Positions 7,401-15,541 are shown, counted from the first letter of the stretch. The stretch: DNA of 30,048 nucleotides from Lachnospiraceae bacterium UBA6452 (GCA_002441865.1 DJNY01000097.1:991-31038); one strand, 5' to 3'. The notes: a model not told the origin generated them from the sequence alone. Translations and numbers: made by a program.

Positions 7401-8734
7401 TCGTATCCAGATTTATGATCAAGCGTAAGACCTACTGTTCCCGAATAAGGCTGGTTTCCCTTTTTCGCTGCTATTGTGACCTTCATAGTGTCACCTACCA
7501 AAACCGTATCCGCCTGTCCTTTAATCGGGTTATTATTAATTGTTAATGTTGCAGATATCTTATTCGGATCCACTTTTTGTGTCACAGTGATTACCCACGA
7601 AGCAGTAAATCCACCATCTTTTGTTTTTGCTGTTACCGTTACCACACCTTCATTAATGGCTGTTACTTCACCCAATGTACTGATCGTAACGATATTCTCT
7701 TTATCTACAGAATACTCATATCTTCTATCTGTTGCATTCTCCGGTAATACCTTTGCATTCAGTGTTGTTTTTCCACCTACTTGCAAATCAATTTCTTTGT
7801 CACCATCAATCTCAATTCCCGTTACGGCAATTGCTTTAACTGTAATAGTAACTGAATCAGATGCTCCTCTGGAAGAAGTTGCGGTAATACGTGTAGAACC
7901 TGCTGCCACTGCTACAATCTGTCCATTTGCATCAACTGTTGCAATGCTGGAATCACTTGAAGCCCATACAACGCTGTCTCCTGCCGGAGTCACATCAGTT
8001 GTTGCAACAATAGATTCTCCGACTACAAGATCTGTCTTTGCCACATTCACTTTTACCTTGCTGGATGCTGCTACTGCTGCAGTCACATCCTCATTTGTTA
8101 CCGTTACCGTATAGCTGACATCATTGCCGCTTGCATCTTTACCTGTAATTGTTACTGTACCAGCCTTTGCGCCTGCCGTAACCTTACCTGTTGCATCTAC
8201 TGTTGCAATAGTAGGATCAGATGATACTGCATTTGTAATTGGTAACTGCACAGATCCATTTACCATTGCCGGTGCTGGATGTGGGGTTGGTGTCTGACTT
8301 GGTGCTGGAGAATTACTCGGTTGTGGAGATGGAGTATCTTCTGTTGTACCGCCGGTTACTTTTACTTTCACCCATGCGGTCTTTTTCTTTTTATTCTTGC
8401 CGGTAACAGTTACTTTGATCTTTGTAGTACCTGCTGCCTTTGCTGTGATCTTACCGCTCTTTGAAACGGTCGCTACTTTTTTATTTCCTGTTGCGTATTT
8501 AATTGATTTCTTTGCTCTGCTCGGTGTTACAGTCACTTTGATCTTCGTTGACTTACCCGCAGCAAGATTAATTGTCTTTTTTGTGACATTCTTTTTCCCC
8601 TGCTTGATCACTACCTTTTTAACTGCGGTAGGTGCTGCCTGCGCGGTAACAGTTGTCATCGGAATAGCTGTTAATACCATTGTAATAGCAAGCACACTGA
8701 TCAGCATTCTTTTAAAAATGCTTGTCTTTTTCAT
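4421..8734 (-). CDS. Large secreted bacterial-Ig (Big_2) repeat surface protein
   Basis: 1437 residues; AAAGGAG stands six bases before the ATG. A signal peptide covers residues 1-33 (basic MKKTSIFKR, hydrophobic core, AQA cleavage site). A Lys-rich Ig-like group 2 domain follows (about 38-127), with the usual ATGNKKVATVSKSGKITAKA signature, then a Pro/Ser/Thr spacer (130-156), then three more Ig-like units at about 157-213, 225-297 and 301-388 (each with IATVDA or IVTISTLG plus G-x-ITA). The remaining 1000 residues are beta-rich with further Ig-like segments (for example 395-500), which I cannot assign to named families. The C-terminus is acidic (DYDDDDASDEYEGLEEIEF) and has neither LPxTG, membrane helix nor SLH repeats. 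It may be secreted, held non-covalently, or bind the wall through its basic N-terminal domain. A role in adhesion or carbohydrate binding is inference. Expressed alone. Confidence 0.85.
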   Translation of the reverse strand: MKKTSIFKRMLISVLAITMVLTAIPMTTVTAQAAPTAVKKVVIKQGKKNVTKKTINLAAGKSTKIKVTVTPSRAKKSIKYATGNKKVATVSKSGKITAKAAGTTKIKVTVTGKNKKKKTAWVKVKVTGGTTEDTPSPQPSNSPAPSQTPTPHPAPAMVNGSVQLPITNAVSSDPTIATVDATGKVTAGAKAGTVTITGKDASGNDVSYTVTVTNEDVTAAVAASSKVKVNVAKTDLVVGESIVATTDVTPAGDSVVWASSDSSIATVDANGQIVAVAAGSTRITATSSRGASDSVTITVKAIAVTGIEIDGDKEIDLQVGGKTTLNAKVLPENATDRRYEYSVDKENIVTISTLGEVTAINEGVVTVTAKTKDGGFTASWVITVTQKVDPNKISATLTINNNPIKGQADTVLVGDTMKVTIAAKKGNQPYSGTVGLTLDHKSGYDYYGFVNNDYASTYSVTTDSNGTASFNIALNNKYKDSDGDRFDATIDKITEDEFEDAAFASYTLTADVDGSMTEKPIAFAQVMTATEYGFKTDNNTAITVNNGKEIDVPDIKRTTGELDTQITTVTKNGKTYKEEYVVSQMESFDNEDRHIELDASPLLIIPEKSGDKNSGNYGTDTDPKVYNYVSGPFSVYSSFENACTIEDVPGGLSELNLTFDKLDISDYTQLVIRCYYADTNKPYTDENDNYLQAIIKSDTKPSETDGKYHKTLDSTIFEKLKNEKYIDIKVFVESAGQVDNKHNSGFTLSSGYGSFSNEVSIPYEIVKLSDCVEWKIQSPKMSMQTKMTAADAKKLLGDKYNSEYEYYVSLPADQETGNAFIYVSANGKEKDPFVYPSIAKKNANILYSDNYPINSGYLLTDTTNKMVQSLSKEEYTVSYPEDGDICIDAKTAGYMQIKASINVADKVSYEVHSSIQWCPAPAVKEKTTTQFYAVAGESVKLTAKVTSKNTTSTRDIGVDWTYDDEDITVVAGDNTYKTNADGEATILLRATKAFDLGEIAAKLGDDYKDSYNIEWYVDGQKITTDFADIYWVMPGVYYDNSALVAGDEYYTNQATQDIVVDTNNYKADSEWLLGVKVVGTGVDDQVNPGDEIYVEHDITISNIKLKLNNVSTSESPDLDTNVKWTEKGNGTWLLTNAVKGGSQETISITGKADTMKPCIITIDGVDYTSVGMLSDDNNIAIAKNLIIPITWGVTEQQTLSIETPSGNIFNVANEKAPVVYFKVVDNSTAVNPVAGVEVAYTLKDDKGITQKTGTVTTGAKGICEFHFTDDVRPEESITEDATWTLSAAIKDEEPIQKNIIFKVADNKEFGLKKVVSDGANQKVTVTFENGIIGSTDKIYPSMFNMKDENSDVVKVVKIEKDEYNDNVLILTTEKTFSGNVSCKIENEVVDETTGYTIQLLDSTGHLFQSNTDIDTLSNDYDDDDASDEYEGLEEIEF

Positions 8735-9093
8735 AGTTTCTCCTTTCTTTTTTGCTCTGTTTTCAGATCCGCTCCAGCCGGATCTATAAGGTAGTCTCCC
8801 TCCACCTGTTTCCCATTTTTATGTGACAGGTAATTTCTATCACATAAAAATAGCATGTTATACAGTTAAACCGTATGCATGCTGTTTTTATCATTAAGCC
8901 AAACCAGCCTGACAACTTCTATGCATCTGGTCTGTGCCTAATTTCCTATATAATATACTTCTCATATGTTATCCCCCACATATTTGATTATCCCTGTATC
9001 AATCCCACATTTTGGATCTGCTGATCCATAGCGTAAGTATAGCATATGCTTATTTTAATTGTTGTAACATGGCAAAAATAACATCTTTTTGGC
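8735..9093 (-). promoter_or_regulatory. Long structured leader/promoter region of the Ig-domain protein gene
   Basis: A gene-free stretch of about 450 bp up to glyA. Read on the minus strand it holds in order: an AT-rich promoter-like area with TATATTATATAG (near 8940-8955), a possible TTGTCA-17-GATAAA pair (about 8890-8918), an AGCATG/CATGCT dyad (8852-8882), TTTTATGTGA / TCACATAAAA (8849-8840 with 8826-8817), and an AGATCCG / CGGATCT hairpin close to the ribosome binding site (8763-8785). Several hairpins in series suggest an RNA-controlled leader. It does not match the c-di-GMP, cobalamin or T-box consensus features that I can recognise by eye. Confidence 0.4.
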
Positions 9094-9127
9094 AAAAAAA
9101 ACATCACGATATTCTCGCGATGTTTTT
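9094..9127 (-). terminator. Intrinsic terminator of glyA
   Basis: On the minus strand AAAACATCGCGA (9126-9115) pairs with TCGTGATGTTTT (9109-9098) around GAATA, with one G-T wobble, and is followed by an unbroken T-run. It lies 57 bases past the glyA stop. Confidence 0.85.
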
Positions 9128-9183
9128 CCTGTCATATTTTGCATATCTTATGGCAAATTATGCATATTTTATTAAATCGTTTC

Positions 9184-10422
9184 TTATAATAACGGATACT
9201 TCTCTGTTAATTTCTTCACAATTGCTGCAGCTTCCGGTACTTTTTCCTCGCCGCCCTTGATCACAAGTGCGATTGCTTCTGCGATCTGATCCATATCCTC
9301 TGTATTCATGCCACGGGATGTTACAGCAGGTGTTCCTAAACGGATACCGCTTGTGACAAACGGTGACTGCGGATCATTCGGGATCGTATTTTTATTGGCA
9401 GTGATGTGTGCCTGATCAAGCAGCTTTTCGATTGCCTTACCGGTCAGACCGTAATTAGTCAGGTCAATCAGCATCAGATGGTTATCCGTACCGCCGGATA
9501 CGATCTTGATATCTCTGTCCATCAGACCTTTGCAAAGTGCCTGTGCATTTTCTACAACTGCCTTTCCGTATGCCTTGAAATCATCGGAAAGCGCTTCCTT
9601 GAAGCAGACGGCTTTTGCTGCAATCACATGCATCAGAGGGCCGCCCTGGATACCAGGGAAAATTGCCTTGTTGAAATTGTATTTATCAGCAGCTTCCTGA
9701 TTACAGAGGATCATACCGCCACGTGGACCGCGCAGTGTCTTATGGGTTGTCGTTGTCACAACATCTGCATATGGGATCGGGCTTTCGTGCATGCCTGTTG
9801 CAACCAGACCTGCAATATGTGCCATATCTACCATAAGTACAGCACCGACTTCATCAGCGATCTCACGGAATTTCTTGAAATCAATCTTACGCGCATAAGC
9901 AGACGCACCTGCCACGATCATTTTAGGCTTACATTCCAGTGCGATCTCTCTTACTTTATCATAATCAATAAAACCTTCATCATTAACACCGTACGGTACA
10001 CAATGGAAATATTTACCGGACATATTCACCGGTGAACCATGTGATAAATGTCCGCCATGGTCTAAGTTCATACCCATAAAGGTATCGCCCGGCTGCATGA
10101 CAGCAAAAAATACTGCCATATTTGCCTGCGCACCGGAATGAGGCTGTACATTGGCATAATCGCATCCAAACAGCTTCTTCGCTCTTTCTCTGGCAAGGTT
10201 TTCCACCACGTCAACACATTCGCAGCCACCATAATAACGTTTGCCCGGATATCCCTCTGCATATTTATTTGTCAGTGGTGAACCCATTGCTGCCATGACT
10301 GCCTTACTTACCCAGTTTTCTGAGGCGATCAGTTCGATATGGTCGTTCTGTCTGTTCTGTTCCGCTACAATTGCCTCAGCAATTTCAGGGTCTACTTTTC
10401 TTACTTCGTCTAGTGAATACAT
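9184..10422 (-). CDS. glyA: Serine hydroxymethyltransferase
   Basis: 412 residues, full length for the family. It interconverts serine and glycine with tetrahydrofolate, supplying 5,10-methylene-THF for purine, thymidylate and methionine synthesis, in the cytoplasm. The PLP enzyme hallmarks are present: LIASENWVS (31-39), the [11 protein letters not shown] segment (91-101), [12 protein letters not shown] with D199 and H202, and the Schiff-base lysine K228 in [14 protein letters not shown]. The start at 10422 has AGGAGGAG eight bases upstream. It is monocistronic, between its promoter (10480-10508) and a strong terminator (9094-9127). No glycine riboswitch is visible in the short 5' leader. 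Confidence 0.98.
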   Translation of the reverse strand: MYSLDEVRKVDPEIAEAIVAEQNRQNDHIELIASENWVSKAVMAAMGSPLTNKYAEGYPGKRYYGGCECVDVVENLARERAKKLFGCDYANVQPHSGAQANMAVFFAVMQPGDTFMGMNLDHGGHLSHGSPVNMSGKYFHCVPYGVNDEGFIDYDKVREIALECKPKMIVAGASAYARKIDFKKFREIADEVGAVLMVDMAHIAGLVATGMHESPIPYADVVTTTTHKTLRGPRGGMILCNQEAADKYNFNKAIFPGIQGGPLMHVIAAKAVCFKEALSDDFKAYGKAVVENAQALCKGLMDRDIKIVSGGTDNHLMLIDLTNYGLTGKAIEKLLDQAHITANKNTIPNDPQSPFVTSGIRLGTPAVTSRGMNTEDMDQIAEAIALVIKGGEEKVPEAAAIVKKLTEKYPLL

Positions 10423-10479
10423 GTCCTCTCCTCCTGCTTATCTTTATCATGTAAACTCGCATTTTGCTTCGTCGCAGTC

Positions 10480-10508
10480 AGTATAACATACTTTACGATA
10501 CATGAAAA
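10480..10508 (-). promoter_or_regulatory. Candidate glyA promoter
   Basis: On the minus strand TTTTCA (10508-10503), 17-bp spacer, TATACT (10485-10480), leaving a leader of about 50 nt. The -10 matches five of six, the -35 four of six. Confidence 0.5.
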
Positions 10509-10706
10509 TATGTAATATCACAAGAAAATACGTCCGCTGACCATGATCAGCCGGCGTGATATCCCATATCAGCCTGTCCAAATCATTAAATTTCCCTTAT
10601 TTTTTCTCAATAAGTATAGAACGTATTTTTACTTTATGATAGACTGATACGATACAGGCAGACATATCATATTCTTCTGTCAGATACAAAAGAGGAGGCA
10701 TACGGC

Positions 10707-11633
10707 ATGTACCATATTATAGTGAATCCGAGCGCCAAAACAGGGCTGGGAAGGAAAAAATGGCACGAACTGAAAAAGATACTGGAAGAGTCGAAGGTGA
10801 CTTACATCGTACATTTTACGAAATCAGCACAGGATACCTGTCGCTATACACGCTCCATTACCGATCCGTGCCTTTATGAGCATAACGCCGTTCCCAATAA
10901 AATACTTGTCCTTGGCGGTGACGGCACTTTAAACTGTGTCATCAACAGCATTCTGGATCCGGATCACACCTATGTTACCTATCTGCCGGCCGGAACAAGT
11001 AATGATTTTGCCAGAGCACTTCATATCAGTAATATACCAGAAGATGCCATGCGCACGATCAGAAGAGGCTCCAAAGCAGCTGCAGATCTTGGTGTTGCCC
11101 AATGCGGACATAAAAAAAGAAAATTTGCTGTCAGTTCCGGCATTGGATACGATGCTTCCATCTGCGAAGAAGCATTGCGGTCACCCGCCAAAAAAGTACT
11201 GAACCGGCTCGGGCTCGGCAAACTGACTTATGTCAGCATTGCCTTAAAGCAGCTGTTGCTTTTGAAGCCTGTTTCATGCGACCTGTATCTGGATGACAGA
11301 CCGCCCGTACACTTTCATCACTTTATGTTTGCAACCATGATGCAGCAGCCTTATGAAGGCGGCGGCTTTAAATTCTGTCCGAAAGCGGATGCAACGGATG
11401 GCATGCTTGATATCTGCGTTGCCGGTAATGTTTCCAAATTTCGTGTTCTTCTGCTGATCCCGCTTGCGCTCTTCGGCGGTCATGTCGGACACCGTGGTAT
11501 TCATTCTTACCGTGCAAAATCTGTCCGCATTGTCACATCCAGACCGCTCTGTGTCCATACGGACGGAGAGATTATGGGACATTACAAAGAACTGACTGCC
11601 ACAACAGACGGCAGACTGCTTTATTTTCAATAA
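10707..11633 (+). CDS. Diacylglycerol/lipid kinase family protein (DgkB/YegS-type)
   Basis: 308 residues. The catalytic-domain hallmarks are the N-terminal IIVNPSAKTGLG, the nucleotide-binding GGDGT at 70-74, and LPAGTSNDFAR at about 93-103, followed by the beta-sandwich domain ending with the typical HTDGE motif near residue 286. Proteins of this family phosphorylate diacylglycerol, or a related lipid, with ATP at the inner membrane face; in Gram-positives DgkB recycles diacylglycerol left from lipoteichoic acid synthesis. The substrate here is unproven. AGGAGG lies eight bases before the ATG. The PAP2-family gene begins 41 bp downstream on the same strand, so a kinase and a candidate phosphatase of lipid phosphates are likely co-transcribed. 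Confidence 0.92.
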   Translation: MYHIIVNPSAKTGLGRKKWHELKKILEESKVTYIVHFTKSAQDTCRYTRSITDPCLYEHNAVPNKILVLGGDGTLNCVINSILDPDHTYVTYLPAGTSNDFARALHISNIPEDAMRTIRRGSKAAADLGVAQCGHKKRKFAVSSGIGYDASICEEALRSPAKKVLNRLGLGKLTYVSIALKQLLLLKPVSCDLYLDDRPPVHFHHFMFATMMQQPYEGGGFKFCPKADATDGMLDICVAGNVSKFRVLLLIPLALFGGHVGHRGIHSYRAKSVRIVTSRPLCVHTDGEIMGHYKELTATTDGRLLYFQ

Positions 11634-11674
11634 TAACCATGGCTTTACAGGCTTTTTGAAAGGATGATTTTTTC

Positions 11675-12346
11675 ATGAACCGCATTATTTCATTTTGTAA
11701 ACAATATAAGCACGCATTGCTCCCGGTCTTATACGCACCTGTGTATCTGCTCGTCTTTTTTTATCTGGAAAAAAGACCTGTTTCCCGGATCCACATTATA
11801 GAAATGAGCATTGACCGTAAAATCCCGTTCTGCGAATACTTTGTGATCCCATACTACCTGTGGTTCCTTTATGTGGCCGCCACAGTCGTTACTTTTGTAT
11901 TTCTGGAACGGAAGGATTATTATAAGCTGTGTCTGACGCTCGGTGTCGGTATGACTTTGTTTTTGATCGTATCCTATGTATATCCAAACGGTCTCCAGCT
12001 CCGTCCGACTACCTTTGCGCACGATAATTTCTGCGTGTCACTCGTTAAGGCAATGTATGCGACCGATACACCGACCAATGTATTTCCAAGCATCCACTGT
12101 TTTAATTCCATGGCATGTAATGCAGCTATCTGTCACAATAAAAAAATCGGAGCCATCCGTCCGATCCGTTATGGCTCCATATTGCTTTCTACCGCTATTA
12201 TATTGTCGACACTCTTCATCAAACAACACTCCATGTTTGATGTACTGACTGCATTTGCTCTGTTCGTCATTTTGTATATTCCTGTTTATCTGCTTCCTGC
12301 AAGAGCACAGGCGCCTAAATATCATACGGATTCAGAGCTTAGTTAA
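11675..12346 (+). CDS. PAP2-superfamily membrane phosphatase (inositolphosphotransferase/AUR1-like type)
   Basis: 223 residues with about five or six hydrophobic segments (roughly 12-31, 53-77, 84-103, 166-182, 190-207). The PAP2 motifs are present: FPSIHCFNS with PSIH at 138-141 (H141) and KQHSMFDV at 183-190 (H185 nucleophile, D189). The first motif, K-x6-RP, is weak, as is common in the AUR1-like branch. Likely dephosphorylates a lipid phosphate such as phosphatidic acid or transfers a headgroup, at the membrane. AAAGGA precedes the ATG by about ten bases. It follows the diacylglycerol kinase gene closely and its 3' end overlaps the convergent glycosyltransferase gene by 8 bp, leaving no room for a terminator. 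Confidence 0.8.
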   Translation: MNRIISFCKQYKHALLPVLYAPVYLLVFFYLEKRPVSRIHIIEMSIDRKIPFCEYFVIPYYLWFLYVAATVVTFVFLERKDYYKLCLTLGVGMTLFLIVSYVYPNGLQLRPTTFAHDNFCVSLVKAMYATDTPTNVFPSIHCFNSMACNAAICHNKKIGAIRPIRYGSILLSTAIILSTLFIKQHSMFDVLTAFALFVILYIPVYLLPARAQAPKYHTDSELS

Positions 12347-13355
12347 ATTTCATTACTTTTTGCGCAAGCCTGTATAAAAATTCCGAAATTCTTCTTCCGC
12401 TTCTGCCGGGCAGATTCATGGTATTTCCCAAAAGCCCATACCGCAGACGGAGAAAGACTTTCGGATTTTTTTGATGGATATATGCCCAGAGCTCTTCTTT
12501 TTTCTCAATGGCTTCTTCTGTCCGCGCACGGATCAGCATAATAGAAGATACCGTTGTAATGATATCCAGATACTTTACCATATAATTGTATGTTTTTCTG
12601 TTTGTGATCTTTGTTGCTGTCAGGTAATCTACCATCAGTTTGTTGACTTTGATCTGTTGATCCACCCTGCTGATCATAACTTTTTCATTGACGGACTGAT
12701 CTGCACGTCCGATATAATATCTGTAAAAATTGGTATCGATATAATAAATTTTCTTTACATACGGAAGCGGATTGAACGCAAAAATATTATCCACATAGAA
12801 AGTATGCTCAGGGAGCTCCAGTCCACAGTCATGCAACAGCTTCGTACGATAGATGATGGAATGCATCAGAATATACTGTGTTTTGTTAAAATGTCTGACC
12901 TGATCCCATGTAAAGATTTCATTTTTGGGCAGGGCATGTCGGAAAGAGACAACCTTTTTCCGCTTTTCCCCCTGCTTCTCATATACATAGTTAGCCAGAA
13001 GCATATCTATCTGCTGACCGCTCGCGATCAATTCTCTGAGTGCCTGCAGGATCTCGTAATAAGATTCTTCTTTTACCCAGTCATCACTGTCCACAACCTT
13101 AAAAAACAGACCTGTTGCATTGGTGATCCCCGTATTGACGGCAGAGCCATGTCCACCGTTCGGCTTATGGATTGCTTTAACGATCGCAGGGTATTTCTGC
13201 GCATAGGCATCCGCCATTTCGGCTGTCCGGTCGGTAGAGCCATCATCCACGATCAGGATCTCCACATCTTCTCCACCAACAAGCAACGACTCCATGCACC
13301 TGTCCAGATAATCCTGTGAATTGTAACAGGGTACTGTTATTGTTAAAAGTTTCAT
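12339..13355 (-). CDS. Family 2 glycosyltransferase
   Basis: 338 residues. A GT-A fold occupies the N-terminal half: TITVPCYNSQDYL (5-17), the nucleotide-binding VDDGSTD (36-42), HKPNGGHGSAVNTG (63-76) and the metal-binding DSDDW at 89-93. The C-terminal half is helical and without clear membrane segments, so the enzyme is probably cytoplasmic or peripheral. It would transfer a sugar from a nucleotide donor to a cell-surface glycan or glycolipid; acceptor and sugar cannot be read off. It is not in a polysaccharide cluster. The neighbouring lipid enzymes make a glycolipid role possible but unproven. AAGGG stands about eight bases before the ATG. It lies 29 bp after mutY and may be read from the same promoter. 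Confidence 0.88.
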   Translation of the reverse strand: MKLLTITVPCYNSQDYLDRCMESLLVGGEDVEILIVDDGSTDRTAEMADAYAQKYPAIVKAIHKPNGGHGSAVNTGITNATGLFFKVVDSDDWVKEESYYEILQALRELIASGQQIDMLLANYVYEKQGEKRKKVVSFRHALPKNEIFTWDQVRHFNKTQYILMHSIIYRTKLLHDCGLELPEHTFYVDNIFAFNPLPYVKKIYYIDTNFYRYYIGRADQSVNEKVMISRVDQQIKVNKLMVDYLTATKITNRKTYNYMVKYLDIITTVSSIMLIRARTEEAIEKKEELWAYIHQKNPKVFLRLRYGLLGNTMNLPGRSGRRISEFLYRLAQKVMKFN

Positions 13356-13384
13356 ACCGTTTTCCCTTCGTATTTTTGACTATT

Positions 13385-14479
13385 TTATCGCAAAAAATGT
13401 GCATTGCCAAGTGCAATATCAAGGCCGTCCGTATAGGCTCTGAATGCACTCGGAATCGGATAAGCCGCCTCTATCTCATCAGGAAGGATCAGATGATAAT
13501 CTTCCTGCCGCCGCTCCTGCGGCCATGCTGCTGCCACACGGACAAGCCAGCCCTGCATATGCCATTCCTTATGTGTAAATATATGTACACTGTCCTGCAG
13601 CCGTTCCAGATACAGCGGCTCATATCCCAGTTTTTGCACCTGCTGCTTCACCTGTTCATCTGTCAGCCAGCCTTCTTCATTCGGGAATTCATACATGCCC
13701 GCCAGAAGCCCTGTCTTTCCTCTTTTATGGATCAGGATCCTGTCTCCGTCGCAAAGCACAAGCACTGTCTTTTTTTCTTTCTTCCGTGTCTTCTTCGGTG
13801 CTTTATACGGAATATCCTGCAGTCTGTCTTCTTTTCTGGCGATACATCTGTCATACCACGGGCAGATCCCGCATTTTGGCATGCCATTTGGAAGGCAGAC
13901 CGTTGCCCCCAGTTCCATCATTGCCTGATTCACATCGCCCGGTCTGTCCTTTGGCATAATACGGGCAAGCGATTCTTCCGTTTTCTTCTTAAACCGTGGA
14001 TCCAGAATATCGGAATCATCTCCGTACAGCCTTGTGAGGATCCGCAGCACATTACCGTCCACCGCGGGAAGCGGAAGCTGAAATGCGATCGAAGCGATCG
14101 CCCCCATTGTATAACTGCCAATCCCGGGCAGTGCAAGGATCTCTTTGGCATCCGCCGGCATTTCTCCGTTATACCGTTCCACCAGGATCTGTGCTGCTTT
14201 CTGCATATTCCGCACACGATTATAATATCCGAGCCCTTCCCAGAGCTTCAGCAGATAGGCTTCCCTTGCACCTGCCAGATCCCGTACGGTCGGAAGTGCC
14301 TGCATAAACCTGTCATAATAAGGCTTTACCGCCTCTACCCTTGTCTGCTGCAGCATGATCTCAGATACCCAGATCCTGTAGGGATCTGTCGTCCCGCGCC
14401 ATGGCAGGATCCTCTTTGCTCCATCATACCACGCAAGAAGAGGCGGAATGATCTCCTTTTCAATCTGATACGCCATCAT
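13385..14479 (-). CDS. mutY: A/G-specific adenine DNA glycosylase
   Basis: 364 residues. Removes adenine mispaired with 8-oxoguanine. E40 in WVSEIMLQQTRVE is the catalytic glutamate, the helix-hairpin-helix is LPGIGSYTMGAIAS (117-130), and D141 in AVDGNV is the catalytic aspartate. The [4Fe-4S] cysteines are C195, C203, C206 and C212; the first gap is seven residues where E. coli has six. After a basic linker (about 222-235) comes the NUDIX-like C-terminal domain that reads 8-oxoG (TVLVLCDGDRILIHKRG onward). The ATG overlaps the stop of the DUF1653 gene (TGATG), indicating translational coupling. The GT2 gene follows after 29 bp. Confidence 0.97.
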   Translation of the reverse strand: MMAYQIEKEIIPPLLAWYDGAKRILPWRGTTDPYRIWVSEIMLQQTRVEAVKPYYDRFMQALPTVRDLAGAREAYLLKLWEGLGYYNRVRNMQKAAQILVERYNGEMPADAKEILALPGIGSYTMGAIASIAFQLPLPAVDGNVLRILTRLYGDDSDILDPRFKKKTEESLARIMPKDRPGDVNQAMMELGATVCLPNGMPKCGICPWYDRCIARKEDRLQDIPYKAPKKTRKKEKKTVLVLCDGDRILIHKRGKTGLLAGMYEFPNEEGWLTDEQVKQQVQKLGYEPLYLERLQDSVHIFTHKEWHMQGWLVRVAAAWPQERRQEDYHLILPDEIEAAYPIPSAFRAYTDGLDIALGNAHFLR

Positions 14480-15048
14480 CAGTGCAGCCTTACCCGTTCA
14501 AACTTTTCTTTCATTAAAAGACAGTTCTTCAGTTCCATGTAGCGCTGCTCCAGATCACCCGGTTCAATTTCCACATCAATGGATACTGCCATCGTATTGA
14601 TCATATCGTCCGTGATACGATCATGCAGGGATGCCAGTATATTCAGTCTGTCTTCATAGGATTTGGACTCTAAGAAAGCCAGTACAGAAGGATCCAATGA
14701 TTTATACGCTTCATTTTCTTCATTCATTTCTTCCTTTGCAAGCTCTGTCAGCAGCTTATCGGAAACAACTGAAGTGCTGGCACTTTCTTCTGTTTCGGTC
14801 ACACCGGCATCTTCTTTTTTCTCTACTTTTTCAAAGCGGTACTTCTGTTCCACATCCGGATATTTTGTATGATCCGTCTCACTCATAAATATTGCAAGCG
14901 GTCTGACATATACTGTATAATCTCCATACAGTGCCTGATATACTACGGCACGCTCGTTTGTCTCGGAATCTGTTGCAAGCATAAGTACCTGATACTTGTT
15001 TCCCTTAAAGTGTTTATAAATTTCAAATGGCTTCGGATCTTCTCTCAA
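14479..15048 (-). CDS. DUF1653-domain protein of unknown function
   Basis: 189 residues from a TTG start at 15048. I prefer this over GTG at 15057 because AGGAG overlaps the GTG but stands eight bases from the TTG. Residues about 8-70 form a DUF1653 domain (IYKHFKGNKYQVL ... VVYQALYGDYTVYVRPLAIF). The rest is acidic and helical (EEMNEENEAYKSLDPSVLAFLES near 120), probably an adaptor or coiled region. The biochemical role of DUF1653 is not known. It is the first gene of an operon with mutY (1-bp overlap), which loosely links it to DNA repair without defining a function. Promoter at 15082-15110. Confidence 0.82.
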   Translation of the reverse strand: MREDPKPFEIYKHFKGNKYQVLMLATDSETNERAVVYQALYGDYTVYVRPLAIFMSETDHTKYPDVEQKYRFEKVEKKEDAGVTETEESASTSVVSDKLLTELAKEEMNEENEAYKSLDPSVLAFLESKSYEDRLNILASLHDRITDDMINTMAVSIDVEIEPGDLEQRYMELKNCLLMKEKFERVRLH

Positions 15049-15081
15049 ATCTCTCACTCCTTATCATCTTTTTCTGTATCA

Positions 15082-15110
15082 AGTATAACGCACCTGCCCC
15101 TTTTTGTCAT
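15082..15110 (-). promoter_or_regulatory. Promoter of the DUF1653-mutY operon
   Basis: On the minus strand ATGACA (15110-15105), 17-bp spacer, TATACT (15087-15082). Each element matches five of six consensus bases; expected leader about 27 nt. Confidence 0.7.
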
Positions 15111-15133
15111 GTGTTTTAGTTCTTGCATCAAAA

Positions 15134-15541
15134 CTATTCCGTGGTAATTCCTGTCAGTTCGATCTGCAGCCCGATCTGCGGGATCTGTGCGCCAAAAAAT
15201 TCTGTTGCAAGTGTCTCTTTCAATTCTTTTCTTTCTTCCTCTGTCATAACCGCAAAATGTGCATTATGGATCGTGAGCCGATAGGTGCGTCCTTTGTCTT
15301 CAACCACCCTTGTCATTGTAATACCACTGTCATAACATCCGTATTCATCCAGGATCTGCCGGCAAACCTTCCGGTATTGCTTCTCCTGCTCCTGATAATA
15401 TGCGGTATTGGTCAGAACAGAATCTGTTTCCCTGCTCTGCACATGAATGGAAAACAAAATGGAGAGCACCAGAACGGAAAGTACTGCGATCACCATCGTT
15501 TCTATTACATTTTTCCTATTGCATTCTTTTGTATGTTTCAT
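15134..15541 (-). CDS. Small single-pass membrane protein, unknown function
   Basis: 135 residues beginning MKHTKECNRKNVIE. I set the start at 15541 because GGAGGG lies eight bases before this ATG, while the frame extends 34 codons further upstream without any ribosome binding site. One membrane helix spans about 12-32. The rest (35-135) is a soluble domain with cysteines at 60 and 69 and the segment TYRLTIHNAHFAVMTEEERKEL, which suggests a small alpha/beta fold on the outer face. I do not recognise a family. It runs in the same direction as the DUF1653 gene, 85 bp upstream of it, but the latter has its own promoter. Confidence 0.65.
   Translation of the reverse strand: MKHTKECNRKNVIETMVIAVLSVLVLSILFSIHVQSRETDSVLTNTAYYQEQEKQYRKVCRQILDEYGCYDSGITMTRVVEDKGRTYRLTIHNAHFAVMTEEERKELKETLATEFFGAQIPQIGLQIELTGITTE

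Noticed and set aside
7476..8114. Plus-strand open frame of about 212 codons inside the Ig-protein gene
   Set aside because: It is the reverse reading of Thr/Val-rich Ig repeats; low complexity, no ribosome binding site, no independent motifs.
8735..8850. c-di-GMP riboswitch in the Ig-protein leader
   Set aside because: Hairpins exist, but the conserved GEMM core bases and tetraloop receptor are not found by eye.
12471..13319. Plus-strand open frame of about 280 codons
   Set aside because: Opposite the GT2 gene, whose DDGSTD and DSDDW motifs are intact.
13316..14542. Long open frame (about 400 codons) on the plus strand
   Set aside because: It lies opposite mutY, which has full catalytic and Fe-S motifs. 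Its product is Cys/His/Leu-rich with no family features, typical of an antisense shadow.
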